From a virus, in IMG/VR virus record IMGVR_UViG_3300032093_011758, positions 1 to 64,000 of that record: 64,000 nt of DNA; one strand, given 5' to 3'. The notes beneath the pieces were generated by a model. It saw only the letters and a program-made list of their open reading frames with translations, was not told where the DNA came from and made no database searches. Position numbers and translations under genes: made by a program. Below are positions 23,249 to 31,919 of this stretch, one piece after another; the first letter of the stretch is position 1; the number at the start of each line of letters is the position of its first letter.

Positions 23249-23434
23249 ACTTTTTGATTTTAATTTTTGTCTGTAAATCGCCTTCTTTTTTTCAGTTCTT
23301 AATACTACAGATTTTTTCGTGAATTCTTTTTTATCTCTTAACAATTCGTTTTGTTTAGATTTAATGACCTTCTGTTTCAGAACTTTCAAGGCTTTTTCTA
23401 ATGTTAAGTTTTTATCTAAATTTATTATAAACAT
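23243..23434 (-). CDS. rpsU: Ribosomal protein bS21, phage-encoded
   Basis: A 63-residue basic protein that matches the Bacteroidetes form of bS21: MFIINLDKN at the start, LEKALKVLKQK (12-22), ELLRDKKEFTKKSVVLR (30-46) and AIYRQKL (52-58). A Tyr lies at position 54, near the C-terminus, where Flavobacterium bS21 contacts the 16S 3' end. It could replace host bS21 in the 30S subunit. A longer frame to 23476 exists, but its extra codons cover the TATTTAT element at 23451-23457, which favours this start. It is alone on the minus strand inside the head block. Confidence 0.9.
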   Translation of the reverse strand: MFIINLDKNLTLEKALKVLKQKVIKSKQNELLRDKKEFTKKSVVLRTEKKKAIYRQKLKSKSL

Positions 23435-23450
23435 TAAATAACTTTTATAT

Positions 23451-23457
23451 ATAAATA
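23451..23457 (-). promoter_or_regulatory. TATTTAT phage promoter element (bS21)
   Basis: Reads TATTTAT toward the bS21 gene, 16 bases before its ATG at 23434, and gives this gene its own late-type promoter against the direction of the head operon. Confidence 0.5.
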
Positions 23458-23530
23458 TACTGAAGTTTTTTGACATGGATGTTTTATTTTCATATTTTTT
23501 TTAAAATAAACTTTATGAATATGAAAATTA

Positions 23531-23980
23531 ATGAAAAAAGGAAAAAACTCTAAATTGACCGGACATAAATCATTCAAAATAAATTATGGCACCGTAGATT
23601 CAAAAAATTTAAAATCTGTTTATCTCACAATTCAAACATGGGCTGAACCTAAAAAAGAAATAAATTCTCCAACAAGATCCGTAAATTTTCTATCAAGACA
23701 AATCAAACATTCAATATTGGACATACTTGATAAAAACCTATTCAACGAAAAATTTATAGTTGATTTAGATCTAAGATCAAGTGGTATACAAATGGGAAAA
23801 AAATCATTCCTTAATTTAGAATGTTTTTTTTACTTGAAAGAAGAAGAAGATTTTAAATCATACAGATTGAAAAATGAAATAAAAAAAGTTTGTGATTACA
23901 TCATCAAAAAAAATTTCATCACATCTGAAACTTATACATTTTCTTTAACTAAAAAGGACAAAGCATTAAGAGAAAATTGA
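23531..23980 (+). CDS. Hypothetical head-region protein (149 aa)
   Basis: A basic 149-residue protein of unknown family with alternating strands and helices (LKSVYLTIQTWAEPKK, IKHSILDILDKNLF, FLNLECFFYL). No TATTTAT element lies before it; an overlapping 12-codon frame beginning ATGAATATG precedes it and may be a chance leader. It is placed between the prohead-region gene and the protease and is probably a virion or assembly protein. Confidence 0.65.
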   Translation: MKKGKNSKLTGHKSFKINYGTVDSKNLKSVYLTIQTWAEPKKEINSPTRSVNFLSRQIKHSILDILDKNLFNEKFIVDLDLRSSGIQMGKKSFLNLECFFYLKEEEDFKSYRLKNEIKKVCDYIIKKNFITSETYTFSLTKKDKALREN

Positions 23981-23998
23981 ATTAATAAACTTTTAATA

Positions 23999-24005
23999 TA
24001 TTTAT
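23999..24005 (+). promoter_or_regulatory. TATTTAT phage promoter element (protease)
   Basis: TATTTAT 13 bases before the ATG of the prohead protease at 24019. Confidence 0.5.
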
Positions 24006-24018
24006 ATTAAAAAACAAA

Positions 24019-24747
24019 ATGAGAATACTAGGCCCAAATGAAATAGGTAAAGGAATATTAGTTGAGTATGACGCGGGTTATATTTCCCCAACAGATAAAT
24101 ACAACATTGAAATAATTAAGGAATCTAAAAATTTTTTAGATTATTCCAAACCTTTTGAGTTTTATGCTGTTCTTCAAAAGTATAATACACCAAATAGAAA
24201 CGGAAGAATTTATCCTGAAAAGATTCTGAAAAGGGAAGCTGATAACTATAAAAAAATTATTCAGAAAGGAACCGCTCTTTCAGAATTAAATCACCCTGAA
24301 TCTTCATTAATTGATCTTGATAGAGTTTCACATATGATTAGTGACGTTTGGTGGGAAGGTAATATTTTGATGGGAAAGTTGAAATTATTAACATCTCCGG
24401 GTTTTCATGAGAGAGGTATAATTTCTTGTAAAGGGGATATCGCAGCAAACTATCTTAGACAAGGGGTTACATTAGGAATTTCATCAAGAGGTGTTGGATC
24501 ACTGGCTAAGAAAGGAGATCAAAATGAAGTACAGGATGATTTTGAACTTATATGTTTTGACCTTGTGTCTTCTCCATCTACACCAGGTGCTTATTTGTTT
24601 TTGAACGCGGAAGATAGAAATAAATATGAAGAAAATTTGGAGGAAGAAAACAAGATGAAACAAAGTAGAATATCTCCTCTTGATAGTTCACAGACCGATA
24701 AGTCGCTTGATTTAATGAAAAAATTGTCTACATTTCTTGAAAAATAA
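24019..24747 (+). CDS. Prohead maturation protease (gp21-like)
   Basis: A 242-residue serine protease of the T4 gp21 type. FYAVLQKYNTPNRNGRIYP near residue 51 is the family's entry motif, SELNHPE near 93 supplies the catalytic His, and GISSRGVGS near 155 the nucleophile Ser. PSTPGAYLF closes the domain and a polar tail follows. It would cleave scaffold and capsid proteins during head maturation. Its targets probably include the acidic scaffold and capsid proteins encoded next. Confidence 0.9.
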   Translation: MRILGPNEIGKGILVEYDAGYISPTDKYNIEIIKESKNFLDYSKPFEFYAVLQKYNTPNRNGRIYPEKILKREADNYKKIIQKGTALSELNHPESSLIDLDRVSHMISDVWWEGNILMGKLKLLTSPGFHERGIISCKGDIAANYLRQGVTLGISSRGVGSLAKKGDQNEVQDDFELICFDLVSSPSTPGAYLFLNAEDRNKYEENLEEENKMKQSRISPLDSSQTDKSLDLMKKLSTFLEK

Positions 24748-24750
24748 ATT

Positions 24751-24960
24751 ATGGAAGAAAAGTATTTTGTAGCAAAAATTCAGTATGATTTACCGGATGA
24801 AGCAACTGGTAAAATTAAAAAAATCAGAGAAGAAAAATTAGTAAGAGGTTATTCTGTAACAGATGTTGAAGCTAAAGTTACTAAAGCTTATGAAAGTTTT
24901 AGTCAAGAATGGAGAATCACATCAGTTGCGGAAAGTAAAATTGATGAAGTGATTAACTAA
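24751..24960 (+). CDS. DUF4494-like small protein
   Basis: A 69-residue protein whose pattern (KYFVAKIQYD, LVRGYSVTDVEAKV, WRITSVAESKIDEV) fits the DUF4494 family, which is largely confined to Bacteroidetes and their phages. Function unknown. It starts three bases after the protease stop and is followed by a strong terminator, so it is the last gene of that transcript. Confidence 0.6.
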   Translation: MEEKYFVAKIQYDLPDEATGKIKKIREEKLVRGYSVTDVEAKVTKAYESFSQEWRITSVAESKIDEVIN

Positions 24961-24979
24961 TAAAATTAATTTTTTTTAC

Positions 24980-25007
24980 AAAGGAGAGTGTTAACTCTCC
25001 TTTTTTT
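24980..25007 (+). terminator. Rho-independent terminator
   Basis: Stem AAAGGAGAGT/ACTCTCCTTT with loop GTTA, followed by a run of seven T. Confidence 0.88.
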
Positions 25008-25018
25008 ATTATTGGAAA

Positions 25019-25025
25019 TATTTAT
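25019..25025 (+). promoter_or_regulatory. TATTTAT phage promoter element
   Basis: TATTTAT immediately followed by ATG of a 27-codon frame at 25026; a second copy lies 81 bases on. Confidence 0.4.
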
Positions 25026-25109
25026 ATGATAAATAAACCGGATATAACTTCTCTTAAGTACAAAAAAATAAAAAGATTGTACTTTTTGATAAGTTGTAAT
25101 ATTTATTGA
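25026..25109 (+). CDS. Possible 27-residue peptide
   Basis: An ATG abutting a TATTTAT element opens a 27-codon frame (MINKPDITSLKYKK..., basic, with a hydrophobic end LYFLISCNIY) that stops within the second TATTTAT element. It may be a leader peptide or chance frame in the untranslated region of the scaffold gene. No similarity was recognised. Confidence 0.2.
   Translation: MINKPDITSLKYKKIKRLYFLISCNIY
25100..25106 (+). promoter_or_regulatory. TATTTAT phage promoter element (scaffold/capsid)
   Basis: TATTTAT 18 bases before the scaffold ATG at 25125; probably also drives the capsid gene. Confidence 0.5.
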
Positions 25110-25124
25110 AAATAATAAAATTAA

Positions 25125-26690
25125 ATGGCAGAAAAAAAATCTTTAGTAGAAGAAACATTAATCCAAATGAAAGATTTGGAAAATGTTATTTCTGAAAACG
25201 CAAAAGGAATACTTCAATCTACAATGAAAGAAGAAATCGGAGAATTAGTAAAAGAATCATTGATGGAACAAGATGAAGAACCATCAGTTGGTTTCAAAGA
25301 TGAAGAAGATGTTGAAGTTGATGTTGAAGACAATTTGGAAATGCCGGGTGATGAAGATTCAGATGAATTTGAAGTACCTACGGATACCGATGTTGATCAA
25401 CCAATTGACTTAACTCAGGCTTCAGATGAAGAAATACTCAAAGTATTCAAAGGTATGGGTGAAGATGATGGTATTATTATCAAAAAAGATGGTAATATTA
25501 TAGATCTTGAAGATACCGATGAAGATGTTGAGTATAAAATTCAAATGGGCGAATCAGAAGAAGAAAATTTTGATTTCTCTGAATTTCATGATGATGAAGA
25601 TGATGATTATGAAATTGATCTCATGGGAAATAATGACGATGATCATAAATTTAAACCTATGGGTAAAATGAAAATGGATTCTGAAGAAACGTTCTTTGAT
25701 GATGAGGATGATGAATATTCTCCGATGATTGCAAAAGAAGACATCGTCTACGAAATTGAAATGGGTGATACAAATGATTTGGAAGAATCTGAAGAAGATG
25801 GGGAATATGACCTTGAAGAATCTGAAGAAGATGGGGAATATGACCTTGAAGAATCTGAAGAAGATGGGGAATATGACCTTGAAGAATCTGAAGAAGATGG
25901 GGAATATGACCTTGAAGAATCTGAAGAAGATGAAGAAGAAATTGTTTACGAAATTGAAGTAGACGAAGACGAAAACGAAGATGATTATGGAAAAGTAGAA
26001 GAAGGTTTCAAACGCAAAAAAGGAAAACCAACTTTTAAGTACAAAACTCAATCAGGTGGTTTTGATGAACACATGAAAGAAGGTCCAAAATCCGTTGGTA
26101 CGGGTAGTGCTAAAAAGTTTAAGTATTCCGATGGTGAGAACGCCGGTAGTAAATTGGGTAAGAATAAAATAGTTAAAAAGTCTGAAACAAAAGAAGCTTC
26201 AAGAACTTTAGGTGCTGGTAGATATTTTGGAAAAAAAGGATTACCAAAACCTAAAGCGGCTCCAAGACATCTTAGAGTTGAATCTAACGAAGTTGAATTA
26301 AATTTGTTAAGAGAGAAGAATGAAGAGTACAGAAAAGCTCTTAATTTATTCAGAGGCAAATTAAATGAAGTTGCAGTTTTTAATTCTAATTTGGCTTACG
26401 CAACAAGATTGTTTACCGAGCATTCAACAACTAAACAAGAAAAAATCAATATCTTAAGAAGATTTGATTCAGTTGAAACTTTAAAAGAGTCAAAATCTCT
26501 TTACAAAACAATAAAAGATGAACTTTCATCTCAAACTAGTAACAAACCTACAAAAGAGGCAATCCAAGAACAGATTGAAAGAACTCCGGCGTCAGGTTCT
26601 GCGACTAACTTAATTGAGTCAAAAACTTATGAAAATCCTCAATTTATGAGAATGAAAGACTTGATGGTCAAAATGAACATCAAAAACTAA
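25125..26690 (+). CDS. Acidic prohead scaffold protein (gp22-like position)
   Basis: A 521-residue protein. Residues about 50-290 are extremely acidic and include four perfect tandem copies of an 11-residue unit EESEEDGEYDL plus a partial fifth (about 220-270). The C-terminal third is basic and helical, with a segment RKALNLFRGKLNEVAVFNS that resembles the conserved end of phage scaffolds. It lies between protease and capsid genes as gp22 does in T4, and would form the core that the protease later destroys. Identity is from position and composition. Confidence 0.75.
   Translation: MAEKKSLVEETLIQMKDLENVISENAKGILQSTMKEEIGELVKESLMEQDEEPSVGFKDEEDVEVDVEDNLEMPGDEDSDEFEVPTDTDVDQPIDLTQASDEEILKVFKGMGEDDGIIIKKDGNIIDLEDTDEDVEYKIQMGESEEENFDFSEFHDDEDDDYEIDLMGNNDDDHKFKPMGKMKMDSEETFFDDEDDEYSPMIAKEDIVYEIEMGDTNDLEESEEDGEYDLEESEEDGEYDLEESEEDGEYDLEESEEDGEYDLEESEEDEEEIVYEIEVDEDENEDDYGKVEEGFKRKKGKPTFKYKTQSGGFDEHMKEGPKSVGTGSAKKFKYSDGENAGSKLGKNKIVKKSETKEASRTLGAGRYFGKKGLPKPKAAPRHLRVESNEVELNLLREKNEEYRKALNLFRGKLNEVAVFNSNLAYATRLFTEHSTTKQEKINILRRFDSVETLKESKSLYKTIKDELSSQTSNKPTKEAIQEQIERTPASGSATNLIESKTYENPQFMRMKDLMVKMNIKN
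25782..25930 (+). repeat. 33-base tandem repeat within the scaffold gene
   Basis: Four identical 33-base units (25782-25814, 25815-25847, 25848-25880, 25881-25913) plus a partial fifth encode EESEEDGEYDL. Identity at the DNA level, including third codon positions, points to recent expansion by slippage or unequal exchange. Confidence 0.95.
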
Positions 26691-26716
26691 TAAACTAAAA
26701 ATTAAATAAAAACAAA

Positions 26717-28522
26717 ATGGGTGCATTATTAGAAAGTGGTCTCGTTGGTAATATTGGATTAAAACACCTTAAAGTTATCAAAGAAGACACAATTAGCAAA
26801 TGGGACAAATTAGGATTCTTAGAGGGTCTTAGAGGTCACCTTAAAGAGAACGTTGCTCAGTTATATGAAAACCAAGCATCATTCTTAATCAACGAAGCTT
26901 CTGCGACAGATTCTTCTGGTTCTTTTGAAACAGTTGTATTTCCTATCGTAAGAAGAGTATTCTCTAAACTTTTAGCTAACGACATCGTGTCTGTACAAGC
27001 AATGAACTTACCTATCGGTAAATTATTCTACTTTGTTCCTAAAATTCAGGGATACAGTGGAGGAACCGCTAACAGAAGTGGTGAACACAGAGCTCCAATC
27101 GGATCTCCAGGTAACTATCCTGGTGATGCTAACGCAGGTTACGAAGGTGCTTCAGCTTATAAGAAAAATCTTTATGATCTATTTTATGAAGGTTCTGAAC
27201 CAACATTAAATCCTGGTGGTCTTTTTGATTATTCTAAAGGTCAGTGGACAGCTATCACGGCTACTACTACAGTTGTTGAATGGTCAAATGGTGACTTAGT
27301 TCCAACTGATTCTCTTACAGGTGAACACAGAAAAATCCTAATCAAAATGTGCGGTTTCAACGACACTGGTTATGGTAAATTAATCGGACCTGATGGTTCT
27401 GAAATGGATACAGAAAGCTTCTTGTCAGATCTTCATGTTGTTGCAGGTACCGGATTGGATGTTGTTGCAGGTTGTGTTGATACAACTGCAAGTGCTCTTC
27501 CTTTCAGAGTTGTAACTCAGAAATATGGTAAAGGTATCGTTAATCCTAACTACGAAACAAGAACAACTGCTTGGCCTAATACAAGTGGTGGTAAATATGA
27601 CGATGTTTGTAGTGTTGACGGATGTATCATTCTTGAAGTTGATCTTCAATGTCCTGTATGTGTTAACTGTGGTCAAAGTACTCCTGATGGATACAGTGGA
27701 GTTACAGTAACATCTGCAGCTTCTGCAACATCTTTCGTAGCTGTTTTCAGAAGATATGAAGAACTTGAGTTTGAAGATAAGATCGGTGAGGTTTCTTTTG
27801 ATCTTGAATCAGTAACAGTTTCTGTAACTGAAAGAAAGTTAAGAGCTCAGTGGTCTCCTGAATTGGCTCAAGACGTTGCGGCTTTCCACAACATTGACGC
27901 TGAAGCTGAACTTACAGCATTACTTTCTGAGCAAGTTGCTGCTGAGATTGATAGAGAAATCTTAAGAGATCTTAGAAAAGGCGCGGCTTGGACTTTAAGA
28001 TGGGATTACAACGGTTGGAAAAGACTCGGTGTTACTACATCTTACACTCAGAAAGATTGGAACCAAACTCTTATCACAGCAATCAACCAAGTATCTGCAC
28101 AGATCCACAAATCAACTCTTAGAGGTGGTGCTAACTGGATCGTGGTTTCTTCTGAAATCAGTGCAATATTTGATGATTTAGAGTATTTCCACGTTTCAAA
28201 CGCTTCTCCGGAGCAAGATCAGTACAACATGGGTATTGAAAGAGTAGGTACTCTTGCAGGTAGATACCAAGTATATCGTGATCCTTACTTCCCACCAAAC
28301 ACAGTATTGATGGGTCACAAAGGTACATCACTTCTTGATACAGGTTACATCTACGCTCCTTATGTACCTCTTCAATTAACACCTACAATGTACAATCCGT
28401 TCAACTTTACTCCTATCAAGGGTATTATGACGAGATACGCTAAGAAAATGGTTAACAACCGTTTCTACGGACGTATTCAAGTTGATGGTGTTAGAACGTT
28501 TGATTTACAAGAGTTGAGATAA
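26717..28522 (+). CDS. Major capsid protein (gp23-like)
   Basis: A 601-residue protein. ETVVFPIVRRVFSKLLANDIVSVQAMNLPIGKLFYFVPK (shown in parts: VVFPIVRRVFSKL near 75, VQAMNLPIGKLF near 95) corresponds to the conserved gp23 N-terminal core; the LRAQWSPELAQDV and AAEIDREIL segments near 375-415 and the end RFYGRIQVDGVRTF also fit. It is longer than T4 gp23 (521), mainly through an insertion at about 155-345 holding a cluster of Cys (CSVDGC, CPVCVNC). The N-terminus is probably removed by the protease. Codon use is visibly more C-rich than in neighbours, as in highly expressed genes. Confidence 0.92.
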   Translation: MGALLESGLVGNIGLKHLKVIKEDTISKWDKLGFLEGLRGHLKENVAQLYENQASFLINEASATDSSGSFETVVFPIVRRVFSKLLANDIVSVQAMNLPIGKLFYFVPKIQGYSGGTANRSGEHRAPIGSPGNYPGDANAGYEGASAYKKNLYDLFYEGSEPTLNPGGLFDYSKGQWTAITATTTVVEWSNGDLVPTDSLTGEHRKILIKMCGFNDTGYGKLIGPDGSEMDTESFLSDLHVVAGTGLDVVAGCVDTTASALPFRVVTQKYGKGIVNPNYETRTTAWPNTSGGKYDDVCSVDGCIILEVDLQCPVCVNCGQSTPDGYSGVTVTSAASATSFVAVFRRYEELEFEDKIGEVSFDLESVTVSVTERKLRAQWSPELAQDVAAFHNIDAEAELTALLSEQVAAEIDREILRDLRKGAAWTLRWDYNGWKRLGVTTSYTQKDWNQTLITAINQVSAQIHKSTLRGGANWIVVSSEISAIFDDLEYFHVSNASPEQDQYNMGIERVGTLAGRYQVYRDPYFPPNTVLMGHKGTSLLDTGYIYAPYVPLQLTPTMYNPFNFTPIKGIMTRYAKKMVNNRFYGRIQVDGVRTFDLQELR

Positions 28523-28541
28523 TATTCTCTAATCAAATAAC

Positions 28542-28572
28542 AAAAGGGACAAGAAATTGTCCCTTTTTTTTT
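28542..28572 (+). terminator. Rho-independent terminator after the capsid gene
   Basis: Eleven-base stem AAAAGGGACAA/TTGTCCCTTTT with GAAA tetraloop and nine T residues. Confidence 0.92.
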
Positions 28573-28613
28573 ATTTGACATTTATTATATTGTTAGTATT
28601 TTTCTATTAAAAA

Positions 28614-29849
28614 ATGATAAATTATTGTGAAATAGATAAGTGCCCAATAACCGGTGACGATAAAAAAATCGTTTATTTGGACTTAGGTTTAATGCCTTTG
28701 GTAAATAATTTAAATAATACAAGAGAGGATTCCCTAAATTGTGATAAATTTCCATTGGCGGTTCAAGTTTTCATGAAGAGTCAATTATCTACATTGACTA
28801 TTGAAGTGGATCCCACAATTTTGTATAATCATTATTTATATAAATCAAGTGTTTCTCAACCATATATTGAACATTGTAAAGAAATGTTTTGGTTTCTGAA
28901 TACGTATTTACAATTGAAAGGAGGTGACAATATTTTAGATATTGGTGGAAATGATGGAACTTTATTAAAAACTTTTCTAAGTTTTAAACCTGATTTAAAT
29001 GTTTTAAATATTGATGCATCAAAAAACCTTACTATAGAATCCGAAAAAAATGGTATACCATCACTGAATCAATTTTGGAATTCAAATTTAGCTCAATCAA
29101 TTGATCGTAAATTCAAATTGATAACAACAACTAACTGTTTCCAACATACTAAACCTATAGAAAGTTTCGTTCAAGGAATTTCTTTGAGCTTAGATAAATT
29201 CGGGATTTGGTGTTTAGAATTCCCATATTGGAAAAAAAGTATGGAAACAGATCAATTTGATCAAATATATCATGAACACATCTATTATTATTTAGTAGAA
29301 CCATTAACTAAATTATTTGATAAATATAATTTAAGGATTATAAAAGCAGTACAATATCCTATTCACGGAGGAACAATGAGATTATTAATATCCCATAAAG
29401 GAGAGCTAGGCGAAGCTTTCCAACCTTGTGATTATAGTATTCCTCCTATATTAGAAAATGAAAAGTTTACTTTAGAGGATTATGTTAAATGGGGGGATAA
29501 AATAAAAAATAAATTTGAAAAGACTAAAGATTTTTTAGTTTCATTGAAAAATCAAGGTTATAAAATAGCCGGTTTCGGAGCGGCGGCTAAAGGTTGTGTA
29601 TTTCTCAATGCCGCTCAAATTGATTATCAAATCATAGATTATGTAATTGATGATACTTATATAAAACAAAATAAATTTATCCCGGGTACTGGTATTGAAA
29701 TAGTTTCAAGAGAAGAATTGAAACGCTCTCAAGTTGACTATATTTTAATTTTAGCTCATAATTTTTTAGATTATATTATAAAACTTTTGAGATATGATGG
29801 GTATGAAGGTAAATTCATTGTATTGATACCTGAAACCAAAATTTTATAG
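28614..29849 (+). CDS. Sugar C-methyltransferase (NovU/TylC3-like)
   Basis: A 411-residue protein in three parts. The N-terminus (CEIDKCPITG, YLDLGLMPLVNNL) resembles the zinc-binding domain of sugar C-methyltransferases, although only two of the usual Cys are clear. A SAM-binding domain follows, with NILDIGGNDGTLL near residue 105, and then a C-terminal domain with GFGAAAKGCVFLN near 320. These enzymes methylate a carbon of dTDP-ketosugars. It should work with the glycan genes at 41-56 kb although separated by over 10 kb. A weak CATTTAT element lies upstream. Confidence 0.82.
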   Translation: MINYCEIDKCPITGDDKKIVYLDLGLMPLVNNLNNTREDSLNCDKFPLAVQVFMKSQLSTLTIEVDPTILYNHYLYKSSVSQPYIEHCKEMFWFLNTYLQLKGGDNILDIGGNDGTLLKTFLSFKPDLNVLNIDASKNLTIESEKNGIPSLNQFWNSNLAQSIDRKFKLITTTNCFQHTKPIESFVQGISLSLDKFGIWCLEFPYWKKSMETDQFDQIYHEHIYYYLVEPLTKLFDKYNLRIIKAVQYPIHGGTMRLLISHKGELGEAFQPCDYSIPPILENEKFTLEDYVKWGDKIKNKFEKTKDFLVSLKNQGYKIAGFGAAAKGCVFLNAAQIDYQIIDYVIDDTYIKQNKFIPGTGIEIVSREELKRSQVDYILILAHNFLDYIIKLLRYDGYEGKFIVLIPETKIL

Positions 29850-29852
29850 TTT

Positions 29853-30221
29853 TCAATATAAAACTTGATTATATTTCTTAAGTATTTTATAACCTAAATT
29901 TATTCTAGGTTCTATTTGTGGTATAGAAAAGGAAATCAGATCTTTTATCTCATATAAAATTTCGTTGTTCTCACCTTCCAATTTTATGTTTTCAAAAAAA
30001 ACATATCTGTTTTTATCAAATGTGATTTTTATTTTAGAAAAGGAGGATTCAAATCCAATTAGTTCATCAATAATTCTCTCTAAATGAAGTAGATGAGGTG
30101 ATAAAACTTTATTATGGAAATCATAATCCACTTTTTGTAGATATGAAAAAAGTAAATATTCTTTATATTCTGAATCTAATGGAGAATCAATGTACCAAGT
30201 TAAAGATAATAAATTTTCCAT
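29853..30221 (-). CDS. Hypothetical protein (122 aa)
   Basis: Unrecognised. The first half is helical (LTWYIDSPLD, YKEYLLFSYLQKVDYDFH), the second consists of strands with Asn and Glu. No membrane segment or cysteine. Transcribed from its own TATTTAT element 15 bases upstream. Confidence 0.6.
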   Translation of the reverse strand: MENLLSLTWYIDSPLDSEYKEYLLFSYLQKVDYDFHNKVLSPHLLHLERIIDELIGFESSFSKIKITFDKNRYVFFENIKLEGENNEILYEIKDLISFSIPQIEPRINLGYKILKKYNQVLY

Positions 30222-30236
30222 AACTAAGGTTTTATT

Positions 30237-30243
30237 ATAAATA
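30237..30243 (-). promoter_or_regulatory. TATTTAT phage promoter element (minus strand)
   Basis: Reads TATTTAT toward the gene at 29853-30221, 15 bases before its ATG. Confidence 0.45.
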
Positions 30244-30270
30244 TAATATAGTTATTTTTAAATAATAAAG

Positions 30271-30277
30271 TATTTAT
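30271..30277 (+). promoter_or_regulatory. TATTTAT phage promoter element
   Basis: TATTTAT 15 bases before the ATG at 30293, divergent from the preceding minus-strand copy. Confidence 0.45.
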
Positions 30278-30292
30278 TAAAAAATAATTGTT

Positions 30293-31537
30293 ATGATAAA
30301 AAACTTATTTGAGGTATCTCAAGAAGAAAAAAATAGAATTTTGAGATTGCATGAAACGGCAACAAAAAAACAATATTTAATATTTGAACAAACTGAAAAC
30401 CCAGATCCTTCGGAATTTGGACCTGTGAATTTGGGTCAACATTTCGGATATGCCGATTATGAATCGGAAGCCGTTAAAGCAGACATACAAAAATTAAAAC
30501 CTCAAATTGAAAAATTTATTTCGGAAAACACATCTTATTCTAAATTTGAAGTGAAAATTGAAGGTGGAGAATCTAGAGTTACAAACCCAGAAAAATTTAA
30601 ACAACAAGGAAGTTTAGCATTGGCAAGAGCAAATAGTGTTAAAAAGTATTTTGAAGAAATTTTTCCCGAACAAATAAAAAACGGGGTTTTAGTAATTAAT
30701 GCTCCAACTGATGTAAATCAAATCGAAATTGGTACAACACCATATGGAGGACCCGGTAGTGGGGATCATACAGATAAAGCTAAAATACCTCTATATGAAA
30801 AAGAACAATTTGTTAGATTTCAAATTAAAGGTATCGGAGAAAAAACATCAATTCCACTAACAGGAACTACCGGTAATACTTTAAGTTGTCAAGAATCATT
30901 AACATCCTCCGGATTACAAGGTTTTGGAGATGTGACAAAGGATTTTACAGTATCAATAGATACTGAATTAACCATTGAAAAAGGTGAGTTCACAATAGAT
31001 GGCTATACATACGACATGCCAGATATATTATATTTTAGTTTGGATGGAAATACTAACTTCAAAAATAATTCTGGAAAGTTCAGAGGTGTTGACGCTCCAT
31101 GGACTAGAATATTTTTAGGAACTGCATTAAGAACAAAATATGGTACAAATCTACCAGAAACCTTATCTTCACAAGGGTATTCAATAACTATACCTGACAT
31201 AACATTTTTAAGACGAAACTTAATTTCGGCGTTCAACAGTTGGAATATTACTTCTTTTCATAATTTGTTTTTAAATTCACCATATAAAAATGATAGTTGG
31301 TGGACATCAATGTCAAACTACCATAATTCAAAAAGAAAAAATAATGATTTAAACTTATTATTGAAAGAGTTAGGTGATGAATTTCCATGGGGTTATCTGA
31401 ATGGTGATATTCTTAGCCCACGATTCAGTGTCGGACCAATCAAAGTGGATACACCGGGAAAACCACAAAAACTAACAGTAATCAACTTTGCTCCAAATGG
31501 TAATACTAACTGGGAGTTTCAAATAATTTGTAAATAA
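30293..31537 (+). CDS. Putative virion protein with OmpA-like segment
   Basis: A 414-residue protein. The N-terminus (LFEVSQEEKNRILRLHE) is a helix of the kind found at the start of several phage virion proteins of this group. Residues about 65-120 (FEVKIEGGESRVTNPE then LALARANSVKKYFEE) look like the OmpA C-terminal peptidoglycan-binding pattern, with a strand followed by the RA-x-x-V helix. The rest is beta-rich with one Cys pair. No signal peptide is present, so a virion-borne wall-binding role is possible; the OmpA call is tentative. Confidence 0.45.
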   Translation: MIKNLFEVSQEEKNRILRLHETATKKQYLIFEQTENPDPSEFGPVNLGQHFGYADYESEAVKADIQKLKPQIEKFISENTSYSKFEVKIEGGESRVTNPEKFKQQGSLALARANSVKKYFEEIFPEQIKNGVLVINAPTDVNQIEIGTTPYGGPGSGDHTDKAKIPLYEKEQFVRFQIKGIGEKTSIPLTGTTGNTLSCQESLTSSGLQGFGDVTKDFTVSIDTELTIEKGEFTIDGYTYDMPDILYFSLDGNTNFKNNSGKFRGVDAPWTRIFLGTALRTKYGTNLPETLSSQGYSITIPDITFLRRNLISAFNSWNITSFHNLFLNSPYKNDSWWTSMSNYHNSKRKNNDLNLLLKELGDEFPWGYLNGDILSPRFSVGPIKVDTPGKPQKLTVINFAPNGNTNWEFQIICK

Positions 31538-31538
31538 A

Positions 31539-31919
31539 TTAATCAATTGAACAGTTTCTTCTTGAGTGGGTTCTAACAGATAGTACAACTAAATTAGTTT
31601 CTTGAGTTGCAACATTTTTTAATGGTATCGTTAATGGAAATGTTAAATTATTTTTTTTAAATAATGAATCAAGAGATTCATTGCAATAATAAGAATATTT
31701 GTTACTTAAAGTATCCAAAACTCCTATCATTGAAAGTTCATACCTCAACGAATCTTTTATTTCTGTTTTATACCCATTCAATAAGTAGAAACTTACTTTA
31801 ACATTTAAAATTTCGGAAAGATAATTGTAGATATTATCATTAGTTGTTGGTTTTCTGACTTGAGAAAAACTAACGAAGGAGAATCCAAGGAATACTAGTG
31901 TGATCAGTTGTTTTTTCAT
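31539..31919 (-). CDS. Secreted hypothetical protein (126 aa)
   Basis: The N-terminus MKKQLITLVFLGFSFVSFSQ is a clear signal peptide with an SFSQ cleavage site typical of Flavobacteria. The mature 106 residues are unrecognised, with two Cys (near 79 and 123) that could form a disulphide. No lipobox and no later membrane helix, so it should be periplasmic. It may change the infected envelope, for example in exclusion, but nothing in the sequence proves this. Confidence 0.65.
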   Translation of the reverse strand: MKKQLITLVFLGFSFVSFSQVRKPTTNDNIYNYLSEILNVKVSFYLLNGYKTEIKDSLRYELSMIGVLDTLSNKYSYYCNESLDSLFKKNNLTFPLTIPLKNVATQETNLVVLSVRTHSRRNCSID

